Positions 25,930 through 33,512 of a stretch of 62,415 bases of DNA are shown here, one piece after another. The notes under the pieces are model-generated. The model saw only the letters and a list, made by a program, of their open reading frames with translations. It made no database searches and was not told the DNA's origin. A program made the position numbers and the translations under genes. The stretch lies in NCBI GenBank assembly GCA_050011535.1, contig JBEKIX010000018.1:1-62415 (forward strand), written 5' to 3'. The DNA comes from JAFNAG01 sp050011535. Its GTDB lineage: Bacteria > Acidobacteriota > UBA6911. Numbering within the stretch: position 1 is the first letter of the stretch; each line of letters starts with the position of its first letter.

Positions 25930-25968
25930 CACCGACCGTAAGGCTACTCGGCGCAACAATGCAGGAAA

Positions 25969-26045
<77 letters not shown>

Positions 26046-26237
26046 GCAGGATCGAAAGGCGGTGCATGATAGCTCATTGTTTAGGCCGAAGCAAGTCCTA
26101 TAACTATCCCATCCCTTAGGCTTGCAGGGTTTGCCATACGACGCATGAACGTTGTTTACCACGCCGTCTGATTGTCATATCTTTGGACAGCTTCAGGGCC
26201 ATTTAATTCTGATTAACGATCATCGAGGTGCAAAGGG

Positions 26238-26810
26238 ATGGCGCTCATTGGAGCCAACGAACTGAAACGTAAAATGCTGATCTTGGTGGACGGACAGCCG
26301 TACACCGTGATGGATGTCTTCTTTGCTTCACCCAGCGCGCGCGGCGCATCCACCATGGTCCGTACCAAACTGCGTCATTTGATCACCGATGCGGTGCTCG
26401 AGAAGACTTTCCGGACGAACGAAAAATTCGCAGAACCGGATGTTGCCTTGACCCCGGCCTCTTTCCTCTACACGAACGGTGAGGGGTTTCACTTCATGGA
26501 TGAGCAGAGCTTCGAGCAGTTTTCCCTGACAGCGGACCAGCTGCGGGATGAACGGCTCTACCTGAAGGATGGAGTCTCGCTGCATGTGCGCAGATACAAC
26601 GGGGAGCCGATCGCGATCCAACTGCCGCCCTTCGTCGAATTGACCGTGGCCAATGCCGAGCCTGGAGCGCGCGGCGATACGGGTTCAGGAGGCGCCACAA
26701 AAAACGCTACGCTCGAAACCGGATTGCTGGTGCGCGTGCCGTTGTTTATCAAGGAAGGCGAGGTCGTACGCGTGAGCACGCAGACCGGTGAATTCGTCGG
26801 CAGAGCCTGA
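26238..26810 (+). CDS. efp: Elongation factor P-family protein with an EfpL/YeiP-like tip
   Basis: A 190-residue three-domain protein of EF-P length. EF-P rescues ribosomes stalled at polyproline by placing a domain-I loop at the peptidyl-transfer centre. Here the loop reads SPSARGAST with Arg 35 at the tip, closer to the SPTARGAAT of E. coli YeiP (EfpL) than to the lysine tip of standard EF-P. Domain III, ATLETGLLVRVPLFIKEGE and VSTQTGEFVGRA, is normal for EF-P. No EpmA/B or EarP gene is nearby. Its stop codon abuts the GTG of the next gene, so it is coupled with an amino-acid permease. Confidence 0.88.
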   Translation: MALIGANELKRKMLILVDGQPYTVMDVFFASPSARGASTMVRTKLRHLITDAVLEKTFRTNEKFAEPDVALTPASFLYTNGEGFHFMDEQSFEQFSLTADQLRDERLYLKDGVSLHVRRYNGEPIAIQLPPFVELTVANAEPGARGDTGSGGATKNATLETGLLVRVPLFIKEGEVVRVSTQTGEFVGRA

Positions 26811-28214
26811 GTGGGCATGCAAGAAAAACTTCCGAAATCGCAGCTGTTACGCGCTCTTGGGTTACGTGAAGGAATCGCGATCCACATCGGCATGATTATC
26901 GGGTCGGGAATCTTCGTGGTCCCGGCTACCATCGCAGGCCGTTTGAATGCGTTGGGGCCTATTTTGCTGGTGTGGATTCTCGGCGGGCTGCTGATTCTCT
27001 TCGGCGCCCTGACGCTGGCCGAATTGAGCTCCGTTCTTCCTCAAACAGGCGGGCCCTACGCCTACCTGAAGGAGGGCTTCGGTCCGGTCTGGGGCTACAT
27101 GTTCAGCTGGAATCATTTTTTCATTAACACGGCCGGTTCCATCGCCGCACTTGCCGCGGCCTTTGCGACCTATCTAGGGCAATTCATTCCGGCGTGTTCG
27201 CCCGAACACCCGTTTTTTTCCTGCCGCTGGCTAGTGGCTGGTCATCCCATCGTATTTGCTGTCGGATGGATGCAGGTGGCGGCGATGGCCACGATCACGC
27301 TGGTCACCTGCATCAATTTCTGCGGGGTCAAACTCGGCGGGTGGGTGATGAATGCTTTTACGGCCGCAAAAGTCTCGGCCCTGGTCGCATTGATTCTGGC
27401 CGTGTTTTTTTCGGGGAAGGGCCACGCGTCAAACCTGCTGCCCTTTTGGCCCGCGCGTTGGACGGGCGATTTGACGACGGCGTTCGGCCTTTCCATGATC
27501 TCCGTGTTGTGGGCGTACGATGGTTGGATTACGGTGACCCTTACTGCAGGTGAAATCAAGGACCCGCGGCGAAATGTGCCGCGATCTCTGATCGCCGGCA
27601 CGCTTGCCGTCATTGTATTGTATGTTTCTGCCAACCTTGCGTATGCATTCGTACTACCGATGCGCGTCATGGCTGGTTCTCCACGGGTTGCCGCGGACGT
27701 TGCCGGCGCGGTGATGGGGCCGTTCGGCGTGTTGTTGATTGTCGCCGGCATCTTGTGTTCGATGTTTGGCGCGATCCACGGGTGCGTTCTGGGCGGGCCG
27801 CGTTGTCTCTATGCGGCTGGAGCCGACGGCTTGTTTTCCACGAGCTTCGGCAAAGTGAATGCCCGCTTCCACACGCCCGCGGTTGCCATTGTGACCCTTG
27901 GGGTCTGGGGCGCCTTGCTCACGCTCAGCGGCACATACGATCAGATCACCTCCTATGTGGTCTTTGGTTCATGGGGATTCTATGCGCTCACGGCTCTGAG
28001 CGTGATCGTCCTTAGACGTAAAATGCCGGATGCGCCGAGACCGTACAAGGCCTGGGGATACCCGTATACGACATTGCTTTTCGTTGCGGTGTCCTGCTGG
28101 TTTCTCTGGAACACACTGATGAGAGACGCGCGCAACGCCATCATCGGGATTGTGCTGCTTCTCATCTCTCTGCCGTTCTATCTGCATTGGAAAAGAAAAA
28201 ACACTCTCGCTTGA
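26811..28214 (+). CDS. APC-family amino-acid permease
   Basis: A 467-residue inner-membrane transporter with about 12 helices. The family's first-helix unwound motif is IHIGMIIGSGIFVVPATIA, followed by LAELSSVLPQTGGPYAYLKEGFG and the typical WAYDGWITVTLTAGEIKDPRR in helix 6. The closing helices end with a short KRKN tail. It resembles the LAT/YfnA branch that exchanges neutral amino acids. The start is either GTG 26811, directly after the EF-P stop codon, or ATG 26817. A saccharopine-dehydrogenase-like gene follows 15 bases later, which hints at lysine or a related amino acid as cargo; that is inference. Confidence 0.9.
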   Translation: MGMQEKLPKSQLLRALGLREGIAIHIGMIIGSGIFVVPATIAGRLNALGPILLVWILGGLLILFGALTLAELSSVLPQTGGPYAYLKEGFGPVWGYMFSWNHFFINTAGSIAALAAAFATYLGQFIPACSPEHPFFSCRWLVAGHPIVFAVGWMQVAAMATITLVTCINFCGVKLGGWVMNAFTAAKVSALVALILAVFFSGKGHASNLLPFWPARWTGDLTTAFGLSMISVLWAYDGWITVTLTAGEIKDPRRNVPRSLIAGTLAVIVLYVSANLAYAFVLPMRVMAGSPRVAADVAGAVMGPFGVLLIVAGILCSMFGAIHGCVLGGPRCLYAAGADGLFSTSFGKVNARFHTPAVAIVTLGVWGALLTLSGTYDQITSYVVFGSWGFYALTALSVIVLRRKMPDAPRPYKAWGYPYTTLLFVAVSCWFLWNTLMRDARNAIIGIVLLLISLPFYLHWKRKNTLA

Positions 28215-28229
28215 GGAGTTTGTCATCCC

Positions 28230-29453
28230 ATGGGCAAAAGGATTCTGCTGCTGGGTTTGGGCATGCAAGGGAAAGCGGTGCTGCACGATCTTGCGAACCG
28301 CACCGACATTTCCCGCATCGTCGTCGTGGATAACCGTGCAGATCTGACAGACCACCTGCGCCGCTATCCAACGGGAAAGATCGTCGGCTGCCATCTGAAT
28401 GTGGCGGATGGAACGAGCGTCGTTCCTCTGATCCAGGATTCGGACGTGGTGATCGAATGCCTGCCCTCGATCCACACCCTCGCGATGGGGAAACTCGCCG
28501 TTGACTGCGGCGTCAGCTTGGTGAGCAGCATGTATTACCTTAACCCGGGAGAGCAGGATCCCGATACGATAAACTCCATCAGACGCCAGATAGGGCAGCT
28601 CAACGACAGGGCGAAAGAGAAGGGGGTCGTTGTTCTGACCGAATTCGGTCTGGATCCGGGATTGGATCTCATTCTTGGAGCACGGGCCCTCAAGGAACTG
28701 GACGAAGTCGAGCAATTTAATACCTACGGTGCAGGGATCCCCGCACCGAATGCACGCACCAACGCGCTGCAATATAAATTCTCCTGGTCCATCATCGGAG
28801 TGATGAAGGCCTATCGGCGTCCGGCAAGAATCATCACTGGGGGACGGGTGGTAACTCTGGAATCGGGCAAAGTGTTCGAGCCCGGGAATTTTCACATTCT
28901 GGATTTGGCGGAGATCGGCGCGCCGCTAGAATGTTTTCCTAACGGAGACAGCGTGCCATACGCCCGCATGTTCGGCATTCATGATACGGTCAGAGAGATG
29001 GGGCGCTATACATGCCGGCTCCCCGGCCACTGCGCATTTTGGAACATCATGTCCAAATGCGGATTTCTCGATGAGAAGCCGCCGGGCGTGGGCGGGATTC
29101 AAATGTCACCCATTGAATTCACGGCCGCGCTTCTCGGCTCGCAGGAACAGTTCCACTATGCCCTCAACGAACAGGACATGGCGTTCATCCGCATCGATGT
29201 TCGCGGAAAAAGCGGAGGAAAGAAAACGAGGATCGTCTACCAACTGATTGACACTCGTGATCTCGAGAGCGGCCTGACTGCGATGCAGCGCACCGTGGCC
29301 TTCACTCTAAGCATCGGCGCTCGCTTGATTCTGGAAGGGAAGCTGCGCAAACAAGGAGTTCTGACTGCACTCGATGTGCCTTACGAAATGGTGATTCCCG
29401 CCCTGGAACGATATGGCCTTCATGTGGTCCGTCGGGAGGAATCGGCGGGCTGA
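28230..29453 (+). CDS. Saccharopine dehydrogenase-like oxidoreductase
   Basis: A 407-residue cytoplasmic NAD(P)-dependent enzyme. The N-terminal Rossmann motif is ILLLGLGMQGKAVLHDL; DVVIECLPSIHTLAMGKLAVD and SMYYLNPGEQDPDT follow. The middle domain has TEFGLDPGLDLILGARAL, a segment diagnostic of the saccharopine dehydrogenase/homospermidine synthase superfamily, and NALQYKFSWSIIGVM. In lysine degradation such enzymes split or form saccharopine. No partner (lysine-ketoglutarate reductase or aminoadipate semialdehyde dehydrogenase) is adjacent, so the exact substrate is open. It forms a likely operon with the permease and EF-P-like gene upstream. Confidence 0.87.
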   Translation: MGKRILLLGLGMQGKAVLHDLANRTDISRIVVVDNRADLTDHLRRYPTGKIVGCHLNVADGTSVVPLIQDSDVVIECLPSIHTLAMGKLAVDCGVSLVSSMYYLNPGEQDPDTINSIRRQIGQLNDRAKEKGVVVLTEFGLDPGLDLILGARALKELDEVEQFNTYGAGIPAPNARTNALQYKFSWSIIGVMKAYRRPARIITGGRVVTLESGKVFEPGNFHILDLAEIGAPLECFPNGDSVPYARMFGIHDTVREMGRYTCRLPGHCAFWNIMSKCGFLDEKPPGVGGIQMSPIEFTAALLGSQEQFHYALNEQDMAFIRIDVRGKSGGKKTRIVYQLIDTRDLESGLTAMQRTVAFTLSIGARLILEGKLRKQGVLTALDVPYEMVIPALERYGLHVVRREESAG

Positions 29454-29456
29454 TGA

Positions 29457-29771
29457 TTGAGCTGACACCGAAACGCAGCGCGCGGCGCCTGAAATTTCTA
29501 GAGGGCCGCGCCTGCAGCGCTCGATTTTTTATTCGGAAAAACTGCAACATTCCGATGTTGTGTGAGGACAATCACAGAAACAATATCGGCAACGCCATAG
29601 ACTGGCACCATCTTTTGAGTATTCGGAGTGCCTGCAGCGCAGGGAGCCGCAAAATGTCCAATCTCATCAGAAAATGTGATGATTGTCACATAAAGCGAGC
29701 GCTTTGAGCCGATCAGAATATTAATCAGGCGGCGCCCAGGTGACTGTGGATTCTGTGGGAGTGTTAGAAGT
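29457..29771. other. Gene-free stretch upstream of the minor-pilin operon
   Basis: No gene seen. An 11-base sequence, GCCTGCAGCGC, occurs twice in the same orientation exactly 120 bases apart (29510-29520 and 29630-29640). A dyad AAAGCG-AG-CGCTTT lies near 29691-29704. Both are candidate regulatory sites for the pilin genes; I see no clear sigma-70 promoter. Confidence 0.5.
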
Positions 29772-30323
29772 ATGCGCACATCAGTCTATTCAGGCTATAC
29801 GCTCACGGAAACCTCAATCACATTGGCTGTAGCCTGCATTCTCATGGCTGTGGCGGTGCCTATTTTCGATGGTGCCTACCGGAGTTCCAGTGCGGATTCT
29901 GCGGCGCAACTGATTGCTCAGCAGTTGAGTTACGCGCGCGGTCTTGCCATCGGAAGTCACGCGCCAGTTCTGCTTGAGTCCAATCCGGACGGAAACGCGG
30001 TGACGGTCGCGTCCGGCACAGGTTCTGCGCGGGGCCCGTTTTACCTTCCGGGAGGAATGCAGATTCAAACTGTGGCATCGATACCGGACACTCCCGACGC
30101 TTTGGGTGCGACCTTGCTTGGCGTAGGAGGTCACACAGAAATGACCTTTCTCGACAACGGTGCGGTGATCGATGATCCCGTCAGCAACAATCTTTGTAGC
30201 GGCACATTTTTCTTGAAGCACCAGGACGGCGACCCGGCAAGCAGCCGTGCCGTGACTCTTCTCGGAGGCACCGGGCGGGTTCGCATCTGGCGCTATGACA
30301 CACAAGCCCATGCATGGAAATAG
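29772..30323 (+). CDS. Type IV minor pseudopilin, GspH/FimT type
   Basis: A 183-residue prepilin. The leader ends at Gly 9; processing by prepilin peptidase would give a mature protein starting YTLTETSITLAVACILMAVA, with the conserved Glu at position 5 and the long hydrophobic helix. The GspH/FimT pattern follows: SADSAAQLIAQQLSYARGLAI after the helix and a beta-rich globular end. The first mature residue is Tyr rather than the usual Phe or Met. It is the first of four overlapping or closely spaced genes, a standard minor-pilin cassette (FimT-PilV-PilW-PilX order). These proteins prime pilus assembly at the inner membrane. Confidence 0.85.
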   Translation: MRTSVYSGYTLTETSITLAVACILMAVAVPIFDGAYRSSSADSAAQLIAQQLSYARGLAIGSHAPVLLESNPDGNAVTVASGTGSARGPFYLPGGMQIQTVASIPDTPDALGATLLGVGGHTEMTFLDNGAVIDDPVSNNLCSGTFFLKHQDGDPASSRAVTLLGGTGRVRIWRYDTQAHAWK

Positions 30324-30747
30324 CGAGCACACATGGCGGCGACGTGGCGCGCAAGGTCGCGGCCGCCGCGAGGACGGCTTTACCCTGGTCGAGATGCTGA
30401 TCTCCCTTCTCATCCTGACCGGCGCATTCGTGGCCATCGCAGGCGCCATACCGCTGGCATCCCTCCTCCATCGATCGTCTCTCGAACAGGAGAGGGCCCT
30501 GGCTTTGGCACAATATCAGATGGAGTACTTTCTCACGAACCCGGGACCTTACCCGGGCGATTCCGGTACCACGGCCGACTTTGCCAACTCCTCCGAGTTT
30601 CCCTCCGGCTACACCGGCGCCTATGCTGCATATTCTTTCGCTCATGGTTCCGACCTGACCCTCATTGTGGTCAGTGTCAAACCTCCACACGCTCCGGCAA
30701 TCGAGCTGAGCGCGATCGACACTACCTTTTCGAACATTGTTTTTTAA
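30295..30747 (+). CDS. Minor pilin, PilV-like
   Basis: A 150-residue prepilin that overlaps the preceding gene by 29 bases. The basic leader RRRGAQGRGRREDG is followed by the mature FTLVEMLISLLILTGAFVAI with Glu 5. The start may be ATG 30295 or 30310. The globular part is short, with a QYQMEYFLTN helix. Position second in the cassette and the FTLVEMLISLLIL signature fit PilV. It works with the neighbouring minor pilins at the pilus tip. Confidence 0.85.
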   Translation: MTHKPMHGNSEHTWRRRGAQGRGRREDGFTLVEMLISLLILTGAFVAIAGAIPLASLLHRSSLEQERALALAQYQMEYFLTNPGPYPGDSGTTADFANSSEFPSGYTGAYAAYSFAHGSDLTLIVVSVKPPHAPAIELSAIDTTFSNIVF

Positions 30748-30762
30748 GAGGGATCGTGCGCC

Positions 30763-31809
30763 ATGAAAAAAGGCGAGGCCGGATTCAGTCTTGCGGAATT
30801 ACTGATTGCGTCCGTCATACTGGTGATCTCGGTGGGTGCGGTCGCTTCCGTGTTGCGCATCGGCGAGTCGCTGCACGGCAAGACGCAAGAGGGACTTGAG
30901 CTCCAGGAAAACGTCCGCTCGGCCCTGGACTTCATTTGTCGGGAGCTTATCAACACGGGTTCCGGCATACCATACCTGACCCAGATCAACGGCAGCCCTG
31001 CGATCGCGATTCCGATAGGGGCCAAGCTAGGTCCCTTGGGCCAGGCGGTTTTGACGGGCTCGATCTATTTTGTCACGCCCTGCGACGGCGCAGGCCAATC
31101 GGTCACCGTGGACGGCGAGGGAAACAACCTTCCGCAGCCTATTCGCACCGACATGTTGGTATTCATGGGAGGAATGGGAGACGCGCGCTTTGTCAACCAA
31201 TCAGCACCGGGTCCGTCAGCCAACTGGGGCGAGCTCGTGTACCTTGAGGACAACTCGATTTTTGCAGCCGGCAACGTTGTCCTGATCAGCAATGGATTCC
31301 AGGTCTCCCTGGGACAGATCACGCAAATCCTCTCGCAGGGCGGTCTCAGGTTCGAAAACGGCAGCGACGTCTTGGGGTTAAACGCCGCCGGGGACAGCAA
31401 TAACCCGAACCCGAATCAGAGCGCGGCGGCTCAGATTCCCGGCGGGCCACCGCCTCAGGTGTACCCCTTGGCGTCGATCACCTATTACATCGATGCTACA
31501 ACGAATCCGGCGCATCCTTCCCTAAAACGCCTGGCGAACAGCGCCGCTGGAGCAGCCGCCGGCACTGCAGTGGCCGATGATATCGAAAACCTGCAGGTGA
31601 TTTTCCAGGTGGATGCCGATGCCAACGCGACCACTCCCGCGATCCCGATTGATGCCCCTACGATCGATCAACTGTCCTTGATTCGAGGTGCGACTGTCAG
31701 CATTACAGGAAGATCCCACGCGCAAACGGGGGATCCCGCATACCCGGATGGTCACAGCCGTTTGACGATGAGCCAGACTGTTTTTTTCAGGAATAACATA
31801 CTACGATGA
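30763..31809 (+). CDS. Minor pilin, PilW-like
   Basis: A 348-residue prepilin with leader MKKGEAG and mature FSLAELLIASVILVISVGAV, Glu 5 present. The PilW-typical segment ENVRSALDFICRELINTGSG follows the helix, and the large beta-rich domain includes VADDIENLQVIFQVD near the end, also typical of PilW. It overlaps the next gene by 4 bases (ATGA), so the last two are coupled. Confidence 0.87.
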   Translation: MKKGEAGFSLAELLIASVILVISVGAVASVLRIGESLHGKTQEGLELQENVRSALDFICRELINTGSGIPYLTQINGSPAIAIPIGAKLGPLGQAVLTGSIYFVTPCDGAGQSVTVDGEGNNLPQPIRTDMLVFMGGMGDARFVNQSAPGPSANWGELVYLEDNSIFAAGNVVLISNGFQVSLGQITQILSQGGLRFENGSDVLGLNAAGDSNNPNPNQSAAAQIPGGPPPQVYPLASITYYIDATTNPAHPSLKRLANSAAGAAAGTAVADDIENLQVIFQVDADANATTPAIPIDAPTIDQLSLIRGATVSITGRSHAQTGDPAYPDGHSRLTMSQTVFFRNNILR

Positions 31810-33251
31810 AAAATCAATTTTGGATGCCTTCGAAGCGAGGTTTCATAGGTGGCGGCGATGAATCGGGTGTAGCCCTGTTGATGGTGTTGATTGTCACCGT
31901 ATTGCTGCTCGGACTCGGAATGGCACTGAGTACCAACGCCATGCTCGAGACCGAGATCACATCAAACCACGATCGGGAGTTGCTTGCGTTCTATGCCGCT
32001 CAAACCGGTCTGGAACGGGCGATCGACGGTTTCCGCACCAATTACACGGCAACCACGCTGCCCGTCGACGGAACCACTCTTTTCACGAACACACAGGTCA
32101 GCTATCATGGAAGCAATGTGACCGCATACTACACAGTCACGGTCGCCCGGCGTGACGCGCCCGTGGGATCGCCAATCGCTCCTTTCCCCATCTTTTACAC
32201 AATTACGAGCGTTGGAAGACTGGTGCCGGCCAATGTGTCCGCGCGGGCCTCCAGCGTCACTCTTTCGCAGACCGTGTGCGTTTCTCCGTGCTCGCTGGCG
32301 AATTTCACTCTCTTCTACGACACATTCGGCTTCGAACTGGCCTTTCAGTCCACTTTCAAACTCGCGGGACGTCTCGCGGTCAACGATCCCGGCGGAGTCA
32401 ATACTTACCCCGACACTACCGTTAACGGAGATTTTTACTCGGCAGGCCCCATCAACAAGAACCCACCATTCGGCCTGCCGAAGGTTTCGGGAAACATCAC
32501 AGAAAACGGCGGCAAGATCGACTACCCAGCCACGGTCGACCCCTTCTCATCCGGAGCCAGCGACAATTACAAATTCACGGGAACCACGCGACTGATCTTT
32601 GCGCAGGACGGTACTTTTACCGTTTACAACAACAACCTTCCCAGTGGATCCAAAGTGATGCCGATCCCACCAAACGGGATCGTCGCGGTGACGGGGGGCG
32701 ACTGCGTCGTGGAGGGAAAAGTGCACGGAAGGGTAACGGTCACGTGCACCGAAAACATTCTCATCAATGGTGGCGTACTCTATGCCGACCAATCGCCGAG
32801 CTCATCGGACACTCTGGCACTAGTGGCACAAAACGACATCATCGAGCCGGAGTACCGATATACAGGTGTCGGCCCCACTCTCACGGATTTTGCCGCAGCC
32901 TGGAACGGCGGACACTGGGAGGCTGACGGTATTACGGGAGGCACGTGGGGTGCAAAGCTGCCCGGCGATTTCTCTATAGATGCGACGATGGTGGCGTTGA
33001 ACGGAAGCTCTCCGTGCGTGATCAATCCAGGAGGGAGGTTGCCTGGCCAGTTATATGTTTACGGTAACAGCCTGGCTCACATTGCTTCCGTGACGGTGTA
33101 TATGAACGGCGACTCCATTGCCAACGGGTTGAACGAGCAGTATACTCAAAACAAAAAACTGGATCTGGTTCCACCTCCCGGCTTTCCGCTGGGTAACAAA
33201 CTGCTGCCCACATTCTTCTCTTTTCGTGAAGTTCGCACTGCCATCCAGTAG
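31806..33251 (+). CDS. PilX-like minor pilus protein with long C-terminal domain
   Basis: The start of this 481-residue protein reads DESGVALLMVLIVTVLLLG and then LGMALSTNAMLETEITSN, the PilX N-terminal domain, a single helix that is not followed by a classical prepilin cleavage site. The region FYAAQTGLERAIDGFR is also PilX-like. The remaining 400 residues form a Gly/Thr/Asn-rich, repetitive beta structure, with stretches such as GDCVVEGKVHGRVTVTC and ENILINGGVLYADQ suggesting stacked strands as in beta-helix proteins. The C-terminal half is unusual in size for PilX; it could be an adhesive tip. A strong hairpin follows the gene. Confidence 0.75.
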   Translation: MKNQFWMPSKRGFIGGGDESGVALLMVLIVTVLLLGLGMALSTNAMLETEITSNHDRELLAFYAAQTGLERAIDGFRTNYTATTLPVDGTTLFTNTQVSYHGSNVTAYYTVTVARRDAPVGSPIAPFPIFYTITSVGRLVPANVSARASSVTLSQTVCVSPCSLANFTLFYDTFGFELAFQSTFKLAGRLAVNDPGGVNTYPDTTVNGDFYSAGPINKNPPFGLPKVSGNITENGGKIDYPATVDPFSSGASDNYKFTGTTRLIFAQDGTFTVYNNNLPSGSKVMPIPPNGIVAVTGGDCVVEGKVHGRVTVTCTENILINGGVLYADQSPSSSDTLALVAQNDIIEPEYRYTGVGPTLTDFAAAWNGGHWEADGITGGTWGAKLPGDFSIDATMVALNGSSPCVINPGGRLPGQLYVYGNSLAHIASVTVYMNGDSIANGLNEQYTQNKKLDLVPPPGFPLGNKLLPTFFSFREVRTAIQ

Positions 33252-33279
33252 CAACGGCCGGGTGGCGGTGCGCCTCAGC

Positions 33280-33312
33280 AAGGAGCCCTCCTGATTATCA
33301 GAAGGGCTCCTT
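33280..33312 (+). terminator. Hairpin at the end of the minor-pilin operon
   Basis: AAGGAGCCCT (33280-33289) pairs with AGGGCTCCTT (33303-33312), and three further pairs (CTG/CAG) follow a mismatch, leaving a five-base loop. It lies 28 bases after the stop codon. The T run is minimal, so efficiency is uncertain. Confidence 0.7.
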
Positions 33313-33512
33313 GACCAGCGTCAACCTCCCACCTTTCCCTGAAAAACCGTAATCCCTCAGTTGCGGCCGGAAACCCGACGCGGATGTACGTTTTCAGGCC
33401 TCAGGGGTTTCTCTCCATCATCGCATTTTCGCCATGGTGCGCATTGCCGGTTGCGGCATAATAGAGACCTCTGTTGGCGGCAGCAGTGACCACCTTCAAA
33501 AAGGAAACTGCC

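Noticed and set aside
29600..29640. A sigma-54 site (TGGCAC...) for the pilin operon.
   Set aside because: TGGCACC is present, but the -12 element does not have GC at the required spacing.
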